Assembly (NCBI GenBank): GCA_002340255.1
Contig: DDLS01000022.1
Span: 1 to 56,534, forward strand
Reading direction: 5' to 3'
DNA: 56,534 bases
DNA from: Cyanobacteria bacterium UBA2566
GTDB taxonomy: Bacteria > Cyanobacteriota > Cyanobacteriia > Cyanobacteriales > Desertifilaceae
Both the position numbers and the translations under genes were made by a program. The notes under the pieces are model-generated. The model saw only the letters and a list, made by a program, of their open reading frames with translations, was not told where the DNA came from and made no database searches. Shown here piece by piece: positions 25,775 to 34,898 of the stretch (positions are counted from its first letter, which is position 1; every line of letters starts with the position of its first letter).

Positions 25775-26617
25775 TTATGGTTTCGACTTTCTGCGAATCA
25801 TCGTCACACCATCGCGCAAGGGAAGCAACACCTGCTCTACTCTGGGGTCTTCAGTGACAAAGCGATTAAACTGGGCGATCGCCTCCCCATTGGCACTACG
25901 CTGTTCCGGTTTCAGATAAGGCTGCCCTTGCAACAAGGTGTTATCGACGAAGATCCAGCCATTTTCAGCTAACAGAGATGTCTCTAATAGCATCTGCAAA
26001 TACTGAATATACTTACCCTTATCGGCATCGATAAACACAAAATCAAAGGATTCTCCGGCTTCGGCTAAGTCTTTCATAATGTCCAAAGCTGGCCCAACCT
26101 TGACTGAAATCTTGTCTCCATCAGCAGATTGCTTAAAACAGGCTTGAGCAAATTCCGCTACATAGGGGTCAATTTCACAGGCAATGACTTGTCCATCATC
26201 GGGTAAGGCTTCAGCCATGGCTAGGGCAGAATAACCGGTAAACATGCCAATCTCTAGGATATGCTTGGCATTCGTCATGGACACAAACATTTTTAGGGTT
26301 TGGCCTTCCAGATGTCCAGAAAGCATTTCTTGCTCTAACTGACGCACGGTTTCGCCATCGGAAAATCGAAGTTCCCAGGGTTCTTGACTGGTTTTGTGAG
26401 CAAGGGTGGCTAAAGCGGGGGATTCTTGAGTCGTATTGGCTTCAATGTAAGGATTAAGTCCAGCCGCAAGTTGATACGTTCGTTCGATTTGATCGATTAG
26501 CTCTGTCGGGATATTGGTGGATTTTGCCTGTTTGGAAATGGCTTCCAACTGTTCTACTAAAATCCCTAGGGGAGTCACGGGTCTAGGGTTCTGAACCTCT
26601 GGATGGTTTTCACTCAT
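25775..26617 (-). CDS. mysB: MAA O-methyltransferase MysB
   Basis: MysB uses S-adenosylmethionine to methylate 2-demethyl-4-deoxygadusol to 4-deoxygadusol. The 280-residue class I methyltransferase shows the SAM motif EIGMFTGYSALAMAEAL, ACEIDPYVAEFA, and the metal/catalytic segment FVFIDADKGKY followed by VDNTLLQGQ. The segment RFSDGETVRQLEQEMLSGHL is as I recall it for cyanobacterial MysB. It is 13 bp downstream of mysA and 7 bp upstream of mysC, a tight operon. The close match to known MysB supports the MAA assignment of the whole cluster even though MysA is atypical. Confidence 0.93.
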   Translation of the reverse strand: MSENHPEVQNPRPVTPLGILVEQLEAISKQAKSTNIPTELIDQIERTYQLAAGLNPYIEANTTQESPALATLAHKTSQEPWELRFSDGETVRQLEQEMLSGHLEGQTLKMFVSMTNAKHILEIGMFTGYSALAMAEALPDDGQVIACEIDPYVAEFAQACFKQSADGDKISVKVGPALDIMKDLAEAGESFDFVFIDADKGKYIQYLQMLLETSLLAENGWIFVDNTLLQGQPYLKPEQRSANGEAIAQFNRFVTEDPRVEQVLLPLRDGVTMIRRKSKP

Positions 26618-26630
26618 AACAATTGTTCCC

Positions 26631-27992
26631 TTACTCTAATCCTAGATCGCTAAGATACATTTCCTGCCCTGCACCACCATCGGGAAACTGACTACAGATG
26701 TCTTGATGTTCTGTTATTGCACTTTGTAATAGTTCTGGAGACACTTCTTGAGCATAATCACACGAGCCAATACTGCCTTGGGGTAAGGGGGCCCAAAGCC
26801 CGCCTTGGCCGCGCTTACGGCGCATATTTTTCTGGCCTGCGAACATGAGTTCTGTGTCTTCAACAATGGGATGATAGACGGATAAACCAAGGGTGCGACA
26901 GAGGTTGATAATGCGATCGCGATCGCCAGCACCGATCCAGTCCATTTTGGCTGATAAAGTTGCGCCAAAAGCCATGCCAATGGTAACTGCATGACCGTGC
27001 ATTAATTTGGCTGCTGGTTCAAACCGGGGACTCCAAGTATGGCCGTAGGCGTGGGGACGATCTTGATAGGTTTCAAACATATTCGTCCCTTCATGCTTCA
27101 TATATGCATACAGGGCACGATAAATGACTTCATCAGCAATTTTCTCTAGCTCTGGACTCCCATTGACCGTGGCAAAATGGGTTTCAATCAGGTCTACCCC
27201 GTACTGTTCCAAGAGTTCAAATAATTCTCGATCGTCGGTCACTGCCATCTTGATAATTTCCGCCATACCATTGCGAATATGACCGGTGGGTAAGGTACGG
27301 AAAAAGCTACGGTCTACGAAGGTTAAAACTGGAGGATGATATACGCCGATACTATTTTTAAATAACTCCCCATTCACACAAGTGCGAGGAGAAGGGCCAG
27401 CATCAATGGCCGCCACAATTGAAGTCCCGATCATCACATAGGGCGTACGCCGATGCTGCAAAGCGCAGGCTAATCCTGCAACATCGCTGAGAACTCCACC
27501 GCCAACGACTAAAACGGGTTCGTTGCGCGAAACATCACAGCCTTCTTTACCTAAAAAATGCAGGAGTTGATGAACCGTTTCAGGGGTTTTATCCGATTCC
27601 CAAGCACGACAAACTTTGAGTTCTAAGGGGATTTCATGAACTTGGAAATAGTGGCGTAGGGCTTCTCCATAAAGTTCATCAATGGTTCGATCGATAATGC
27701 TGATGCAGCGACCCCGTTCTCGATAAAGATTGGCCAAAATAGGGATGGTGGGGTCTAAAATCCCTTGGACTATTTTGACTTCTGCTTGCAGGGTATAGGT
27801 GGCTGTCACTTTAAATGAGCGCCGATCTCCTTCTTGCTCGATTTCACCGTAACCGGTATACCATTCTGAGGTTTGATATTTGGAATCGTGCGGTCGCCAA
27901 ATAAGGAGGTCGGAGTCTTGATGGTCAGATGAGGAAGGGTTTAGGCGATCCCTTATTGTGCGATCAGAATTTGATAGAGATGGTGAAACCAT
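26631..27992 (-). CDS. mysA: Sedoheptulose-7-phosphate cyclase (DDGS-like) MysA
   Basis: This 453-residue enzyme belongs to the dehydroquinate-synthase-like sugar phosphate cyclases. By context it makes 2-demethyl-4-deoxygadusol from sedoheptulose 7-phosphate, step one of MAA synthesis. NAD-binding PVLVVGGGVLSDVAGLA and metal-binding RNGMAEIIKMAV, AYGHTWSP and HGHAV are visible. It is about 40 residues longer at the N-terminus than Nostoc-type enzymes. The active-site stretch near residues 200-220 reads GPSPRTCVNGELFKNSIGVY, whereas the Nostoc/Anabaena DDGS I recall has AIKVAVNHRKLKNRLGAYH. It may thus belong to another cyclitol-synthase clade. It starts 77 bp after a hybrid histidine kinase gene. 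Confidence 0.82.
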   Translation of the reverse strand: MVSPSLSNSDRTIRDRLNPSSSDHQDSDLLIWRPHDSKYQTSEWYTGYGEIEQEGDRRSFKVTATYTLQAEVKIVQGILDPTIPILANLYRERGRCISIIDRTIDELYGEALRHYFQVHEIPLELKVCRAWESDKTPETVHQLLHFLGKEGCDVSRNEPVLVVGGGVLSDVAGLACALQHRRTPYVMIGTSIVAAIDAGPSPRTCVNGELFKNSIGVYHPPVLTFVDRSFFRTLPTGHIRNGMAEIIKMAVTDDRELFELLEQYGVDLIETHFATVNGSPELEKIADEVIYRALYAYMKHEGTNMFETYQDRPHAYGHTWSPRFEPAAKLMHGHAVTIGMAFGATLSAKMDWIGAGDRDRIINLCRTLGLSVYHPIVEDTELMFAGQKNMRRKRGQGGLWAPLPQGSIGSCDYAQEVSPELLQSAITEHQDICSQFPDGGAGQEMYLSDLGLE

Positions 27993-28069
27993 GTATTTCT
28001 GCTGGTATAGATGCTACACAAAAACAATCATTTGTTATCAGCATACTGGATAAGGGATATTGGGTCAAC

Positions 28070-30796
28070 TTATTCATTAAGGAACTGGCTGATGAAGGTT
28101 TGTAAGCGTTTGAGCTGGAAAGTGTTGGCTAATTGCAACATTTGTTGGGTAAAAACACTTAAGGGCGGATCGCTGGCCACCAGATCTTCTGCAACTTCGG
28201 CTATGGCTTGAATATCTCCATCTTGTACGAGAACGAGCAATTGCTCTAAGACTTCGCGATCCGGCACAATCATCCGCTCCGATTGGCCTCCATCGGCTCC
28301 TTGAGGTGAAGATGAATCTGGAGGAGGGTCTTGATAAACCCACTCTAAATTTAAATGAGCCGAGAGTAACTGAAAGAGTAATTTGGCATCTACGGGTTTA
28401 GGCAAAAAGTCATGCCCGCCGGTATCTAGGGCACGTTGGCGATCGAGTTCAGAGACAGAAGCGGATGAAACAATGACGATAGTCTGTTGCAGATCTTTGG
28501 ATGAATAAACCTGCGTTAAAAATTCAAATCCATCCATTACAGGCATGACTAGATCGGTAATCACTAGATCGGGTTGGACTGAACGGAGTTGTTCTAATCC
28601 TTGTTGACCATTTTCTGCTTCAATGACTTTGAAATCAACGGATTCTAACAGGTTTCGCACAACAGCGAGGTTTTCCCAACGATCGTCGATCGCCAGAATG
28701 GTACGACGATCGCCTTCATATCCAATGATATTATGACTGCGATCGTCTTTAACTTGCTGCACCCAATCTTCAGCAATGGGGAGTTCTGTGGTGAAGAAGA
28801 ATTCACTGCCGACTCCCAGTTGACTTTTAACTTGAATCTTGCCCCCCATCAGTTGTACAATCCGTTGGCTAATGGCTAGTCCTAGACCGGTTCCTTCCGA
28901 TTGTTTTTGGCGATCGCCCACCTGTTCAAACGCTTCAAACAACTTAATGCGATCGGCTTCGGCAATACCGAATCCGGTATCCATTGCCTTGAATAGAATG
29001 GAGGCAGTGGTTGCAGAGCGATCGAGAACCTCGATTCCCAGGGTTACCGAACCAGAATCAGTAAATTTAATCGCATTACCCAACAAATTAATCAAGACCT
29101 GTCGTAGGCGTTTTTCATCCGTTTCTACGCCATCCGGTAAGCTAGAGCTAGGTTGATAGATAAACTCAATCCCCTTTTGTTGAGCTTTAATTTTGCACAT
29201 TTCCACCACACTTTGCAGTAGGGACGGTAAATGTACGGCTTTGGGATTCAGTTCGAGTTTGCGTGCCTCAATTTTAGAGAGGTCTAAAATATCATTGATT
29301 AGGGTGAGTAGATGGGAACCACATTGGTAAATGACATTTATTCCATGACGCTCTTTATCTGCAAGGACTTTAGAGCGGACTAAAATTTGAGCATAACCGA
29401 GAATACCATTCAAAGGCGTTCGTAGTTCGTGACTCATATTGGCCAAAAAATCACTTTTGGCTTGGTTAGCGACTTCGGCTTGTTCTTTTGAGCGTTTGAG
29501 TTCTTCCGCCCGTTCTTCTAGGGCTTCATTATAACATTGCATTTCTGCACGAGATGCTTGCAAGGAGGCCGTCATGTTATTGAACGTTTGAGCTAGAGTT
29601 CCAACTTCATCGCCCGATTCTACAACTGCTTGAGCTTCTAAATTGCCGGACATCACCCGGTTGGTTACGTCGGTTAACCGAATAATGGGTTGGGCAATTT
29701 GTCGTCGTAGGGCAATCGCTAAAATGATAGCCATGGATAAAGCGATTAAACCTGCCAGTAGTCCTTGCCACTGGGCTTGACTTAAACTTTGACTTCCTGC
29801 CTGTAAATCTTGGGATAATTGTTCCTGTTGGTGGGTAACGATCGCTTCTAATAGGGCCACCATTTCGCGGGTTACTGGTGCAGCTTCTGTTTTAAACAGG
29901 AAAATATCTTCACGATAACGTTCTCCTTCCACGAGGGCAAAGAGGGCAGCCGTTTCTGCTAAAAACTGCGATCGCAACCCTTCTACCTTCTCTAGGGCTT
30001 GACGCTGTTCTACGGGCAATAGGGACTTCTGCTCTTGGAGCGCTTCCCAAGCCGCATCATTTTTTTTGAGAGCGCTCGCATATTCTAGTCGCAGGGACAT
30101 ATTTTGGGTAGCAATATATCCTTTTAGCTCCCCTAACATGCCGTCAAATGACCCCTGAAACCTCAAGATTTCCTTGAACAACGACAAATCTGCGATCGAT
30201 GAGGCGTTGTCTTCCTGCCAGTTAGAAATCTGGTCAATTTCTGCTCTGAGCCTCTCAGCAGGAGCTTCTGCCTGGGCAATAAAGTGCTTGAGAGCGGGTT
30301 GATTCTTGCGGGGGCTATCTTTGAGTAGAAAGAGTCGATCCGGTAGGGTAGACCATTGCTGATAGGCAGCTTTCAATTTCTCTAGGGATTGGAGATCGAT
30401 GTCATCGGCGATCGGTTCCTGGCCTAATAGTATCTCTAATTGAGCAAGATTGGCCTCGAATGCCAGCCTCGATTGTTCGTACTGAGTCCGAAATCGCGAT
30501 TCTCCCGTGATGTTATACCCCCGAACATTGAGCAGCATATCTAACAGGTTTTCTTGAGCATTCCCGGAGGCGATCGCCAAAGGAACTCGTATATTCTGAG
30601 TTTGTTGAATTTTTTGGGTGACCCAAAGTCCCGCTAGGTAGCTGCGTCCAGCCACTAAAAAGGTAAGGGCTGCCAGAATGCCAAAGCTGATATTGAGCTT
30701 TTGACTAATATTGAGATGGTAAATTTTATCGTTCCACGACGCTCTCAAAGACTTGCCGACCTTAGAGATACTCGAAACTGGGGAGAGTTTAGTCAT
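28070..30796 (-). CDS. Membrane hybrid histidine kinase
   Basis: The 908-residue sensor has a TM helix at about 38-57, a long extracytoplasmic helical sensor region (about 60-345), a second TM at about 345-363, a HAMP domain (RRQIAQPIIRLTDVTNRVMS), a coiled coil, HisKA with MSHELRTPLN (phospho-His near 456), a HATPase with NLLGNAIKF and GTGLGLAIS, and a receiver domain (DLVITDLVMPVMDG, Asp near 745). A C-terminal tail of about 90 residues (MIVPDREVLEQLLVLVQDGD onward) resembles tails that regulate output in this kinase type. Its stop is 77 bp before mysA on the same strand. The signal sensed is unknown; UV or osmotic input would suit the context. Confidence 0.9.
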   Translation of the reverse strand: MTKLSPVSSISKVGKSLRASWNDKIYHLNISQKLNISFGILAALTFLVAGRSYLAGLWVTQKIQQTQNIRVPLAIASGNAQENLLDMLLNVRGYNITGESRFRTQYEQSRLAFEANLAQLEILLGQEPIADDIDLQSLEKLKAAYQQWSTLPDRLFLLKDSPRKNQPALKHFIAQAEAPAERLRAEIDQISNWQEDNASSIADLSLFKEILRFQGSFDGMLGELKGYIATQNMSLRLEYASALKKNDAAWEALQEQKSLLPVEQRQALEKVEGLRSQFLAETAALFALVEGERYREDIFLFKTEAAPVTREMVALLEAIVTHQQEQLSQDLQAGSQSLSQAQWQGLLAGLIALSMAIILAIALRRQIAQPIIRLTDVTNRVMSGNLEAQAVVESGDEVGTLAQTFNNMTASLQASRAEMQCYNEALEERAEELKRSKEQAEVANQAKSDFLANMSHELRTPLNGILGYAQILVRSKVLADKERHGINVIYQCGSHLLTLINDILDLSKIEARKLELNPKAVHLPSLLQSVVEMCKIKAQQKGIEFIYQPSSSLPDGVETDEKRLRQVLINLLGNAIKFTDSGSVTLGIEVLDRSATTASILFKAMDTGFGIAEADRIKLFEAFEQVGDRQKQSEGTGLGLAISQRIVQLMGGKIQVKSQLGVGSEFFFTTELPIAEDWVQQVKDDRSHNIIGYEGDRRTILAIDDRWENLAVVRNLLESVDFKVIEAENGQQGLEQLRSVQPDLVITDLVMPVMDGFEFLTQVYSSKDLQQTIVIVSSASVSELDRQRALDTGGHDFLPKPVDAKLLFQLLSAHLNLEWVYQDPPPDSSSPQGADGGQSERMIVPDREVLEQLLVLVQDGDIQAIAEVAEDLVASDPPLSVFTQQMLQLANTFQLKRLQTFISQFLNE

Positions 30797-30846
30797 TTGA
30801 GGTTACTCCCAATATATAGCAAGGCCCTGCGCACATTCTCCTCCAT

Positions 30847-30895
30847 TATTCCCTATTCCCTATTCCCTATTCCCCATTCCCTAGCGCGAAGCGCT
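30847..30895. repeat. Heptamer array plus AGCGC-GAA-GCGCT hairpin
   Basis: Four TATTCCC and one CATTCCC heptamers (30847-30881) are followed by a TA dinucleotide-linked hairpin, AGCGC (30883-30887), GAA, GCGCT (30891-30895). The same junction, CATTCCC-TAGCGC-N-AAGCGCT, occurs at 38920-38940. It sits between the hybrid kinase start and the TRAP-protein stop and could act as terminator for the latter. Confidence 0.8.
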
Positions 30896-30899
30896 ATGA

Positions 30900-32018
30900 T
30901 TAGCGATCGCGATTAAACGCAAAATTGGCATAGCTCAGTTCGCTGACTGCGTGCCACCCCGAAATATTATTGCGAAACGCCCTCCAATGGTCATAAACAG
31001 CCTTAAAACCGGGATCTTGAGCAGCCATTTCTTCCTGGAGTTCAATCGCTATTGCATAAGCCGCATTCAATATTTCTTCGCTGAAGGGTAACAACTCCGT
31101 ACCGCGACTGATTAATCGCTTTAGAGCCGCACCATTTTCCGTGTCATAGTGAGCCAATGTCGTCACATGAGTTTCTATAGCTGCCGCTTTAAAAATTTCT
31201 TGGTATATATTAGGCAGTTGATTCCAAGCCTCTAAATTAACGTAGAGTTGAAATAGAAAACTCGTTTCCCACCAACCGGGATAGTAGTAGTAAGGAGCAA
31301 CATGATAAATTCCCAGGTTTTCATCATCAAACGGCCCGCTAAACTCTGCCGCATCAAGCTCTCCTGACTCCATAGCGGAAAAGACTTCAGTGGAAGATAA
31401 GGTAACCGGCTCGACTCCTAAACGACTCATTACCTGCGCTCCAGCGCCCGGTATTCTCATCTTTAGCCCGTTAAAATCGGCTGGTGTAGAGACTTTTTCT
31501 CTGAACCATCCTCCCATCTGAACCCCAGTTTGCCCTGCTGGAAAATTAATCACGCCATAGTCAGCATAGAGATCTTGTAAAAGGTCCAAGCCACCTCCCC
31601 GATATAGCCAGGCGGTGAGCTGTTGGGAATTCATGCCAAAGGGTAATGTATCGATACCAAAGACGCGGTTTTTCTCGATATAGTAAGTGCCTCCTGAGTG
31701 ACCGCATTCTACTGTGCCATTACCAACAGCATCTAAGATTTCTAAGGGAGGCACTAATTCTCCTCCACCATAGGGAATAATTACGAATCGTCCTCCTGTC
31801 ATTTCTTTGACACGGCGCGATAGGGTTTCTGCGCTTCCAAATACAATATTGAGTGCTTTAGACCAACTGGTAGCCATTCGCCATTGCACAACGGGAAAAA
31901 GGACATTGGAGTCTGGTTCAATTGGTTCACTTTGCTGATCTGGCTGGCTACAACTGCCTAGGGCGGCTGCTCCTGTTAAGGCCGTTGCTGATGTATGGAT
32001 AAAGTGGCGACGTTTCAT
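30900..32018 (-). CDS. Lone TRAP solute-binding lipoprotein (DctP family)
   Basis: The 372-residue protein starts MKRRHFIHTSATALTGAAAL, a twin-arginine-like signal, and ends the signal in a lipobox LGSC (Cys near residue 23), so it is probably a Tat-exported lipoprotein. The mature part is a DctP-type fold: QWRMATSWSK, GGRFVIIPYGGGELVPPLEI, LKMRIPGAGAQVMSRLG and ESGELDAAEFSGP are visible. Such proteins deliver carboxylates or other oxo-acids to TRAP transporters, but no dctQM membrane genes lie in the window. It is between two histidine kinases on the same strand, so it may feed a sensor rather than a transporter. That is inference. Confidence 0.86.
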   Translation of the reverse strand: MKRRHFIHTSATALTGAAALGSCSQPDQQSEPIEPDSNVLFPVVQWRMATSWSKALNIVFGSAETLSRRVKEMTGGRFVIIPYGGGELVPPLEILDAVGNGTVECGHSGGTYYIEKNRVFGIDTLPFGMNSQQLTAWLYRGGGLDLLQDLYADYGVINFPAGQTGVQMGGWFREKVSTPADFNGLKMRIPGAGAQVMSRLGVEPVTLSSTEVFSAMESGELDAAEFSGPFDDENLGIYHVAPYYYYPGWWETSFLFQLYVNLEAWNQLPNIYQEIFKAAAIETHVTTLAHYDTENGAALKRLISRGTELLPFSEEILNAAYAIAIELQEEMAAQDPGFKAVYDHWRAFRNNISGWHAVSELSYANFAFNRDR

Positions 32019-32087
32019 GATTTCATGGATTTAAATTTATCATTACTTTTTTCTTCTATGACTGGATTTTCGGGCGACTGAATTGGC

Positions 32088-33350
32088 TTAACCTTGGATC
32101 GGAATTTCAATGGTAAATGTAGTTCCTTTCCCTAGATGAGATTCTACACTCAGTTGTCCTTGGTGCTTTTCTACCACAATTTGATGAGCGATCGCCAGTC
32201 CCAATCCGGTTCCTTTTCCCACCGGTTTAGTGGTAAATAACGGTTCAAACAAACGGGTTTGGATCGATTCGGGAATACCGAGACCATTATCGGTAATTTG
32301 AATCTCAATTTTGTCTGAGGGCAATAATTTGGTTTGGATTTCAAGTTTTGGGTTGTCTAATTTACCTTGTAAGAGGCTTTCATCTAGAGCATCAATCCCA
32401 TTGGCTAAGATATTCATAAATACCTGATTCAGCGGCCCGGGATAGCACAAGACTGGGGGCAGGGAATTGTAGGCTTTAATGATTTCGATGGGGTCGCGAT
32501 CTCCACTCCCTTTGATACGATGTTGCAAAATAGTCAGGGTACTATCTAGACATGCGTGTAAGTCTGCTTCAATTTTTGTTTCGCTATCGGCACGAGAAAA
32601 GATCCGCAGAGATTCCGATATGTTTTTGATTCGTTTGACACCAAGAGTAAAAGATTCGATGATTTTTTCCATATCCTCCAGCACAAAATCTAAATCTAAA
32701 TCATCTATAGCTTTCTCTAATTCTGTTGAGGGTTTAGGACAGTCTTGCTCGTAGAGATGAAGAATGTCTTTTACACTTACCACATAGTCTTTTAAGGGTT
32801 CAAGATTGCTAGAAAGAAAGGTAATTGGATTATTGAGTTCGTGGGCAATCCCCGCGACCATTTCTCCTAAACTGGAGAGTTTTTCTTGTTGAACTAACTG
32901 AACCTGAGCTTGTTGCAAAGCAGCCGTGCGATCGCGCACTTGGTCTTCTAAAGATTCTCTCAAGTGTTTGAGTTGCAGATGCACCCGTACTCTTGCGAGG
33001 ACTTCTTCGCGATCGAAAGGTTTTGGAATGTAATCGACTGCACCTAGAGCAAAGCCTTTCGTTTTGCTTTCTGTATCAGATAATGCCGTAGCGAAAATAA
33101 TGGGAATTTTTTCGGTAAGAGGTTTTTCTTTGAGTCGAGAACAGACTTCAAAACCATCTATTCCTGGCATTTGTACATCAAGCAAGATGAGTTCGGGTTG
33201 ATTCCGTTCGACAAGAGTGAGGGTACTTTCTCCATCCATCGCTACCCGAAAGCGAAATCCTTCACTACTAAGGGCTTCTGAGAGTACGGATAGATTAGTG
33301 GGATTATCATCTACAATTAGAATAAACCCAGAATCTTGATTTTTTGGCAT
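32088..33350 (-). CDS. Response regulator-histidine kinase fusion
   Basis: The 420-residue soluble protein starts with a receiver domain (residues 9-125; DDN acidic pocket, phospho-Asp58 in LILLDVQMPG, Lys110 in YIPKPFD), a coiled coil (about 130-158), then a histidine kinase with GIAHELNNPI (His170) and an ATPase with QVFMNILANGIDAL, ITDNGLGIPE and GKGTGLGLAIA. It lacks membrane segments. This order suits an enzyme that is activated by another kinase through its receiver. It precedes the TRAP-protein gene (69 bp) on the same strand. It could link the hybrid kinase to downstream regulators, but the partner is not proven. Confidence 0.9.
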   Translation of the reverse strand: MPKNQDSGFILIVDDNPTNLSVLSEALSSEGFRFRVAMDGESTLTLVERNQPELILLDVQMPGIDGFEVCSRLKEKPLTEKIPIIFATALSDTESKTKGFALGAVDYIPKPFDREEVLARVRVHLQLKHLRESLEDQVRDRTAALQQAQVQLVQQEKLSSLGEMVAGIAHELNNPITFLSSNLEPLKDYVVSVKDILHLYEQDCPKPSTELEKAIDDLDLDFVLEDMEKIIESFTLGVKRIKNISESLRIFSRADSETKIEADLHACLDSTLTILQHRIKGSGDRDPIEIIKAYNSLPPVLCYPGPLNQVFMNILANGIDALDESLLQGKLDNPKLEIQTKLLPSDKIEIQITDNGLGIPESIQTRLFEPLFTTKPVGKGTGLGLAIAHQIVVEKHQGQLSVESHLGKGTTFTIEIPIQG

Positions 33351-33419
33351 CTAATTGGCATCTCAATTTGGCAATCTTGTTTATAGGAAATTATAATCTA
33401 TTTTTTATGACCGATGAGG

Positions 33420-34898
33420 TTAAAAGTGCCGCGACCAGTTCTTGGGCCAGCGTTCAATGACAACTTTAGTTTGAGTGAAAAATTCAACGGCATGACGGCC
33501 TTGACCGTGTAAATCCCCAAAAAAGCTCTCTTTCCAACCACTAAAGGGGAAGAAGGCCATGGGTGCAGCAACACCAATGTTAATCCCAATATTTCCGGCT
33601 TCAACTTCATAGCGGAATTTACGGGCGGCTGCGCCATTACTGGTAAATAAACAGGCCATATTTCCCCAGGGACTTTGGTTGATTAAGGCGATCGCCTCCT
33701 CTAAATCGTTCACATGCATTAAGCCCAGAACTGGGCCGAAAATTTCGGTTCCGGCGATCGCGCTCTCTGGCTCAACTCCATCTAAAATAGTTGGTCGCAC
33801 AAAGTAACCTTTTTCGTAACCGGGAATGTTCGCCTTTCTGCCATCTACAAGAAGTTGAGCGCCTTCTTGGGTTCCGCGATCGATTAATCCTTCAATTCTC
33901 TGTTGACTCCCTTCAGTAATGACTGGGCCCATTTGGATACCTTCATCCAGACCAAACCCGACCTTACGCTCCCTTGCGGTGGTGGCGATCGCCTCCCGAA
34001 ACGAATCTCGCACAGAACCAACCGTGAGAGCGATCGAAGCCGCTAAACAGCGCTGTCCCGCACAGCCAAACGCACTATCAATCACAATACGCGTCGTCAT
34101 CTCCAGATCCGCATCCGGCAGCACAATAATCGGATTTTTTGCTCCTCCCTGACACTGCACCCGCTTCCCATGCGCCGCCGCTTGACTATATATATATCGA
34201 GCCACTGGACTAGAACCGACAAAACTAATCGCCCGAATCAAGGGGTGCTCTAAAATTGCGTCTACGGTTTCCTTCGCTCCATGGACTAAATTCACTACTC
34301 CGTTGGGTAGTCGTGTTTCCTCTAACAGATGAAACACCTTTTCCATTGTCAGGGGCACTTTCTCCGAAGGTTTTACAATATAAGTATTGCCACAAGCGAG
34401 AGCATAGGGCATAAACCAAAACGGAATCATCGCCGGGAAATTAAACGGTGCAATAACTGCTGCAACTCCTACCGGTTGCCGAATCATGATTTCATCAATC
34501 CCCTGGGCAATATCTTCCAGATTAACCCCTTGCATCAGAGTCGGAATCCCACAAGCCACTTCCACATTCTCAATCGCTCGCCGTAACTCCCCTTGGGACT
34601 CCTTCAACGTTTTACCGCACTCGATCGTAATTGTCTGGGCAAGGCTCTCAAAATCCCGCTCTAACAACCCCTTTAGCTTAAACAAATACTGAATTCTCTC
34701 TTGAGGCGGAACCCTGCGCCAATCCTGCTGAGTGATATTAGCTGCCGTTGCTGCGCGATCGACCTCAGTAGCTGGAGAAACCGGAACTTTTCCTAAGTCC
34801 TCACTCGTCGCTGGGTTTGTTACCGAAATCGATTCCGTTGCTCTAGAGACGCACCATTGCCCATTGATATAGTTTTGTAAACTTCGAGTTTCGGTCAT
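33420..34898 (-). CDS. mmsA: Methylmalonate-semialdehyde dehydrogenase (MmsA type)
   Basis: The 492-residue aldehyde dehydrogenase resembles the CoA-acylating MmsA group, which converts (methyl)malonate semialdehyde to propionyl- or acetyl-CoA. Catalytic Cys284 lies in FGCAGQRCLAA. The position of the usual general-base Glu in the GGK motif reads CQGGAKN, as expected for CoA-dependent MMSDH rather than hydrolytic enzymes. The C-terminal GWKESFFGDLHGQGRHAVEF is typical. It may serve valine, inositol or beta-alanine breakdown. No ivd/iol genes are adjacent. It is 69 bp upstream of the receiver-kinase gene on the same strand. Confidence 0.88.
   Translation of the reverse strand: MTETRSLQNYINGQWCVSRATESISVTNPATSEDLGKVPVSPATEVDRAATAANITQQDWRRVPPQERIQYLFKLKGLLERDFESLAQTITIECGKTLKESQGELRRAIENVEVACGIPTLMQGVNLEDIAQGIDEIMIRQPVGVAAVIAPFNFPAMIPFWFMPYALACGNTYIVKPSEKVPLTMEKVFHLLEETRLPNGVVNLVHGAKETVDAILEHPLIRAISFVGSSPVARYIYSQAAAHGKRVQCQGGAKNPIIVLPDADLEMTTRIVIDSAFGCAGQRCLAASIALTVGSVRDSFREAIATTARERKVGFGLDEGIQMGPVITEGSQQRIEGLIDRGTQEGAQLLVDGRKANIPGYEKGYFVRPTILDGVEPESAIAGTEIFGPVLGLMHVNDLEEAIALINQSPWGNMACLFTSNGAAARKFRYEVEAGNIGINIGVAAPMAFFPFSGWKESFFGDLHGQGRHAVEFFTQTKVVIERWPKNWSRHF

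Noticed and set aside
33420..34898. Succinate-semialdehyde dehydrogenase (GabD) as the identity of the aldehyde dehydrogenase
   Set aside because: The general-base Glu position reads GGAKN and the C-terminus reads GDLHGQGRHAVEF, both typical of MmsA-type enzymes.
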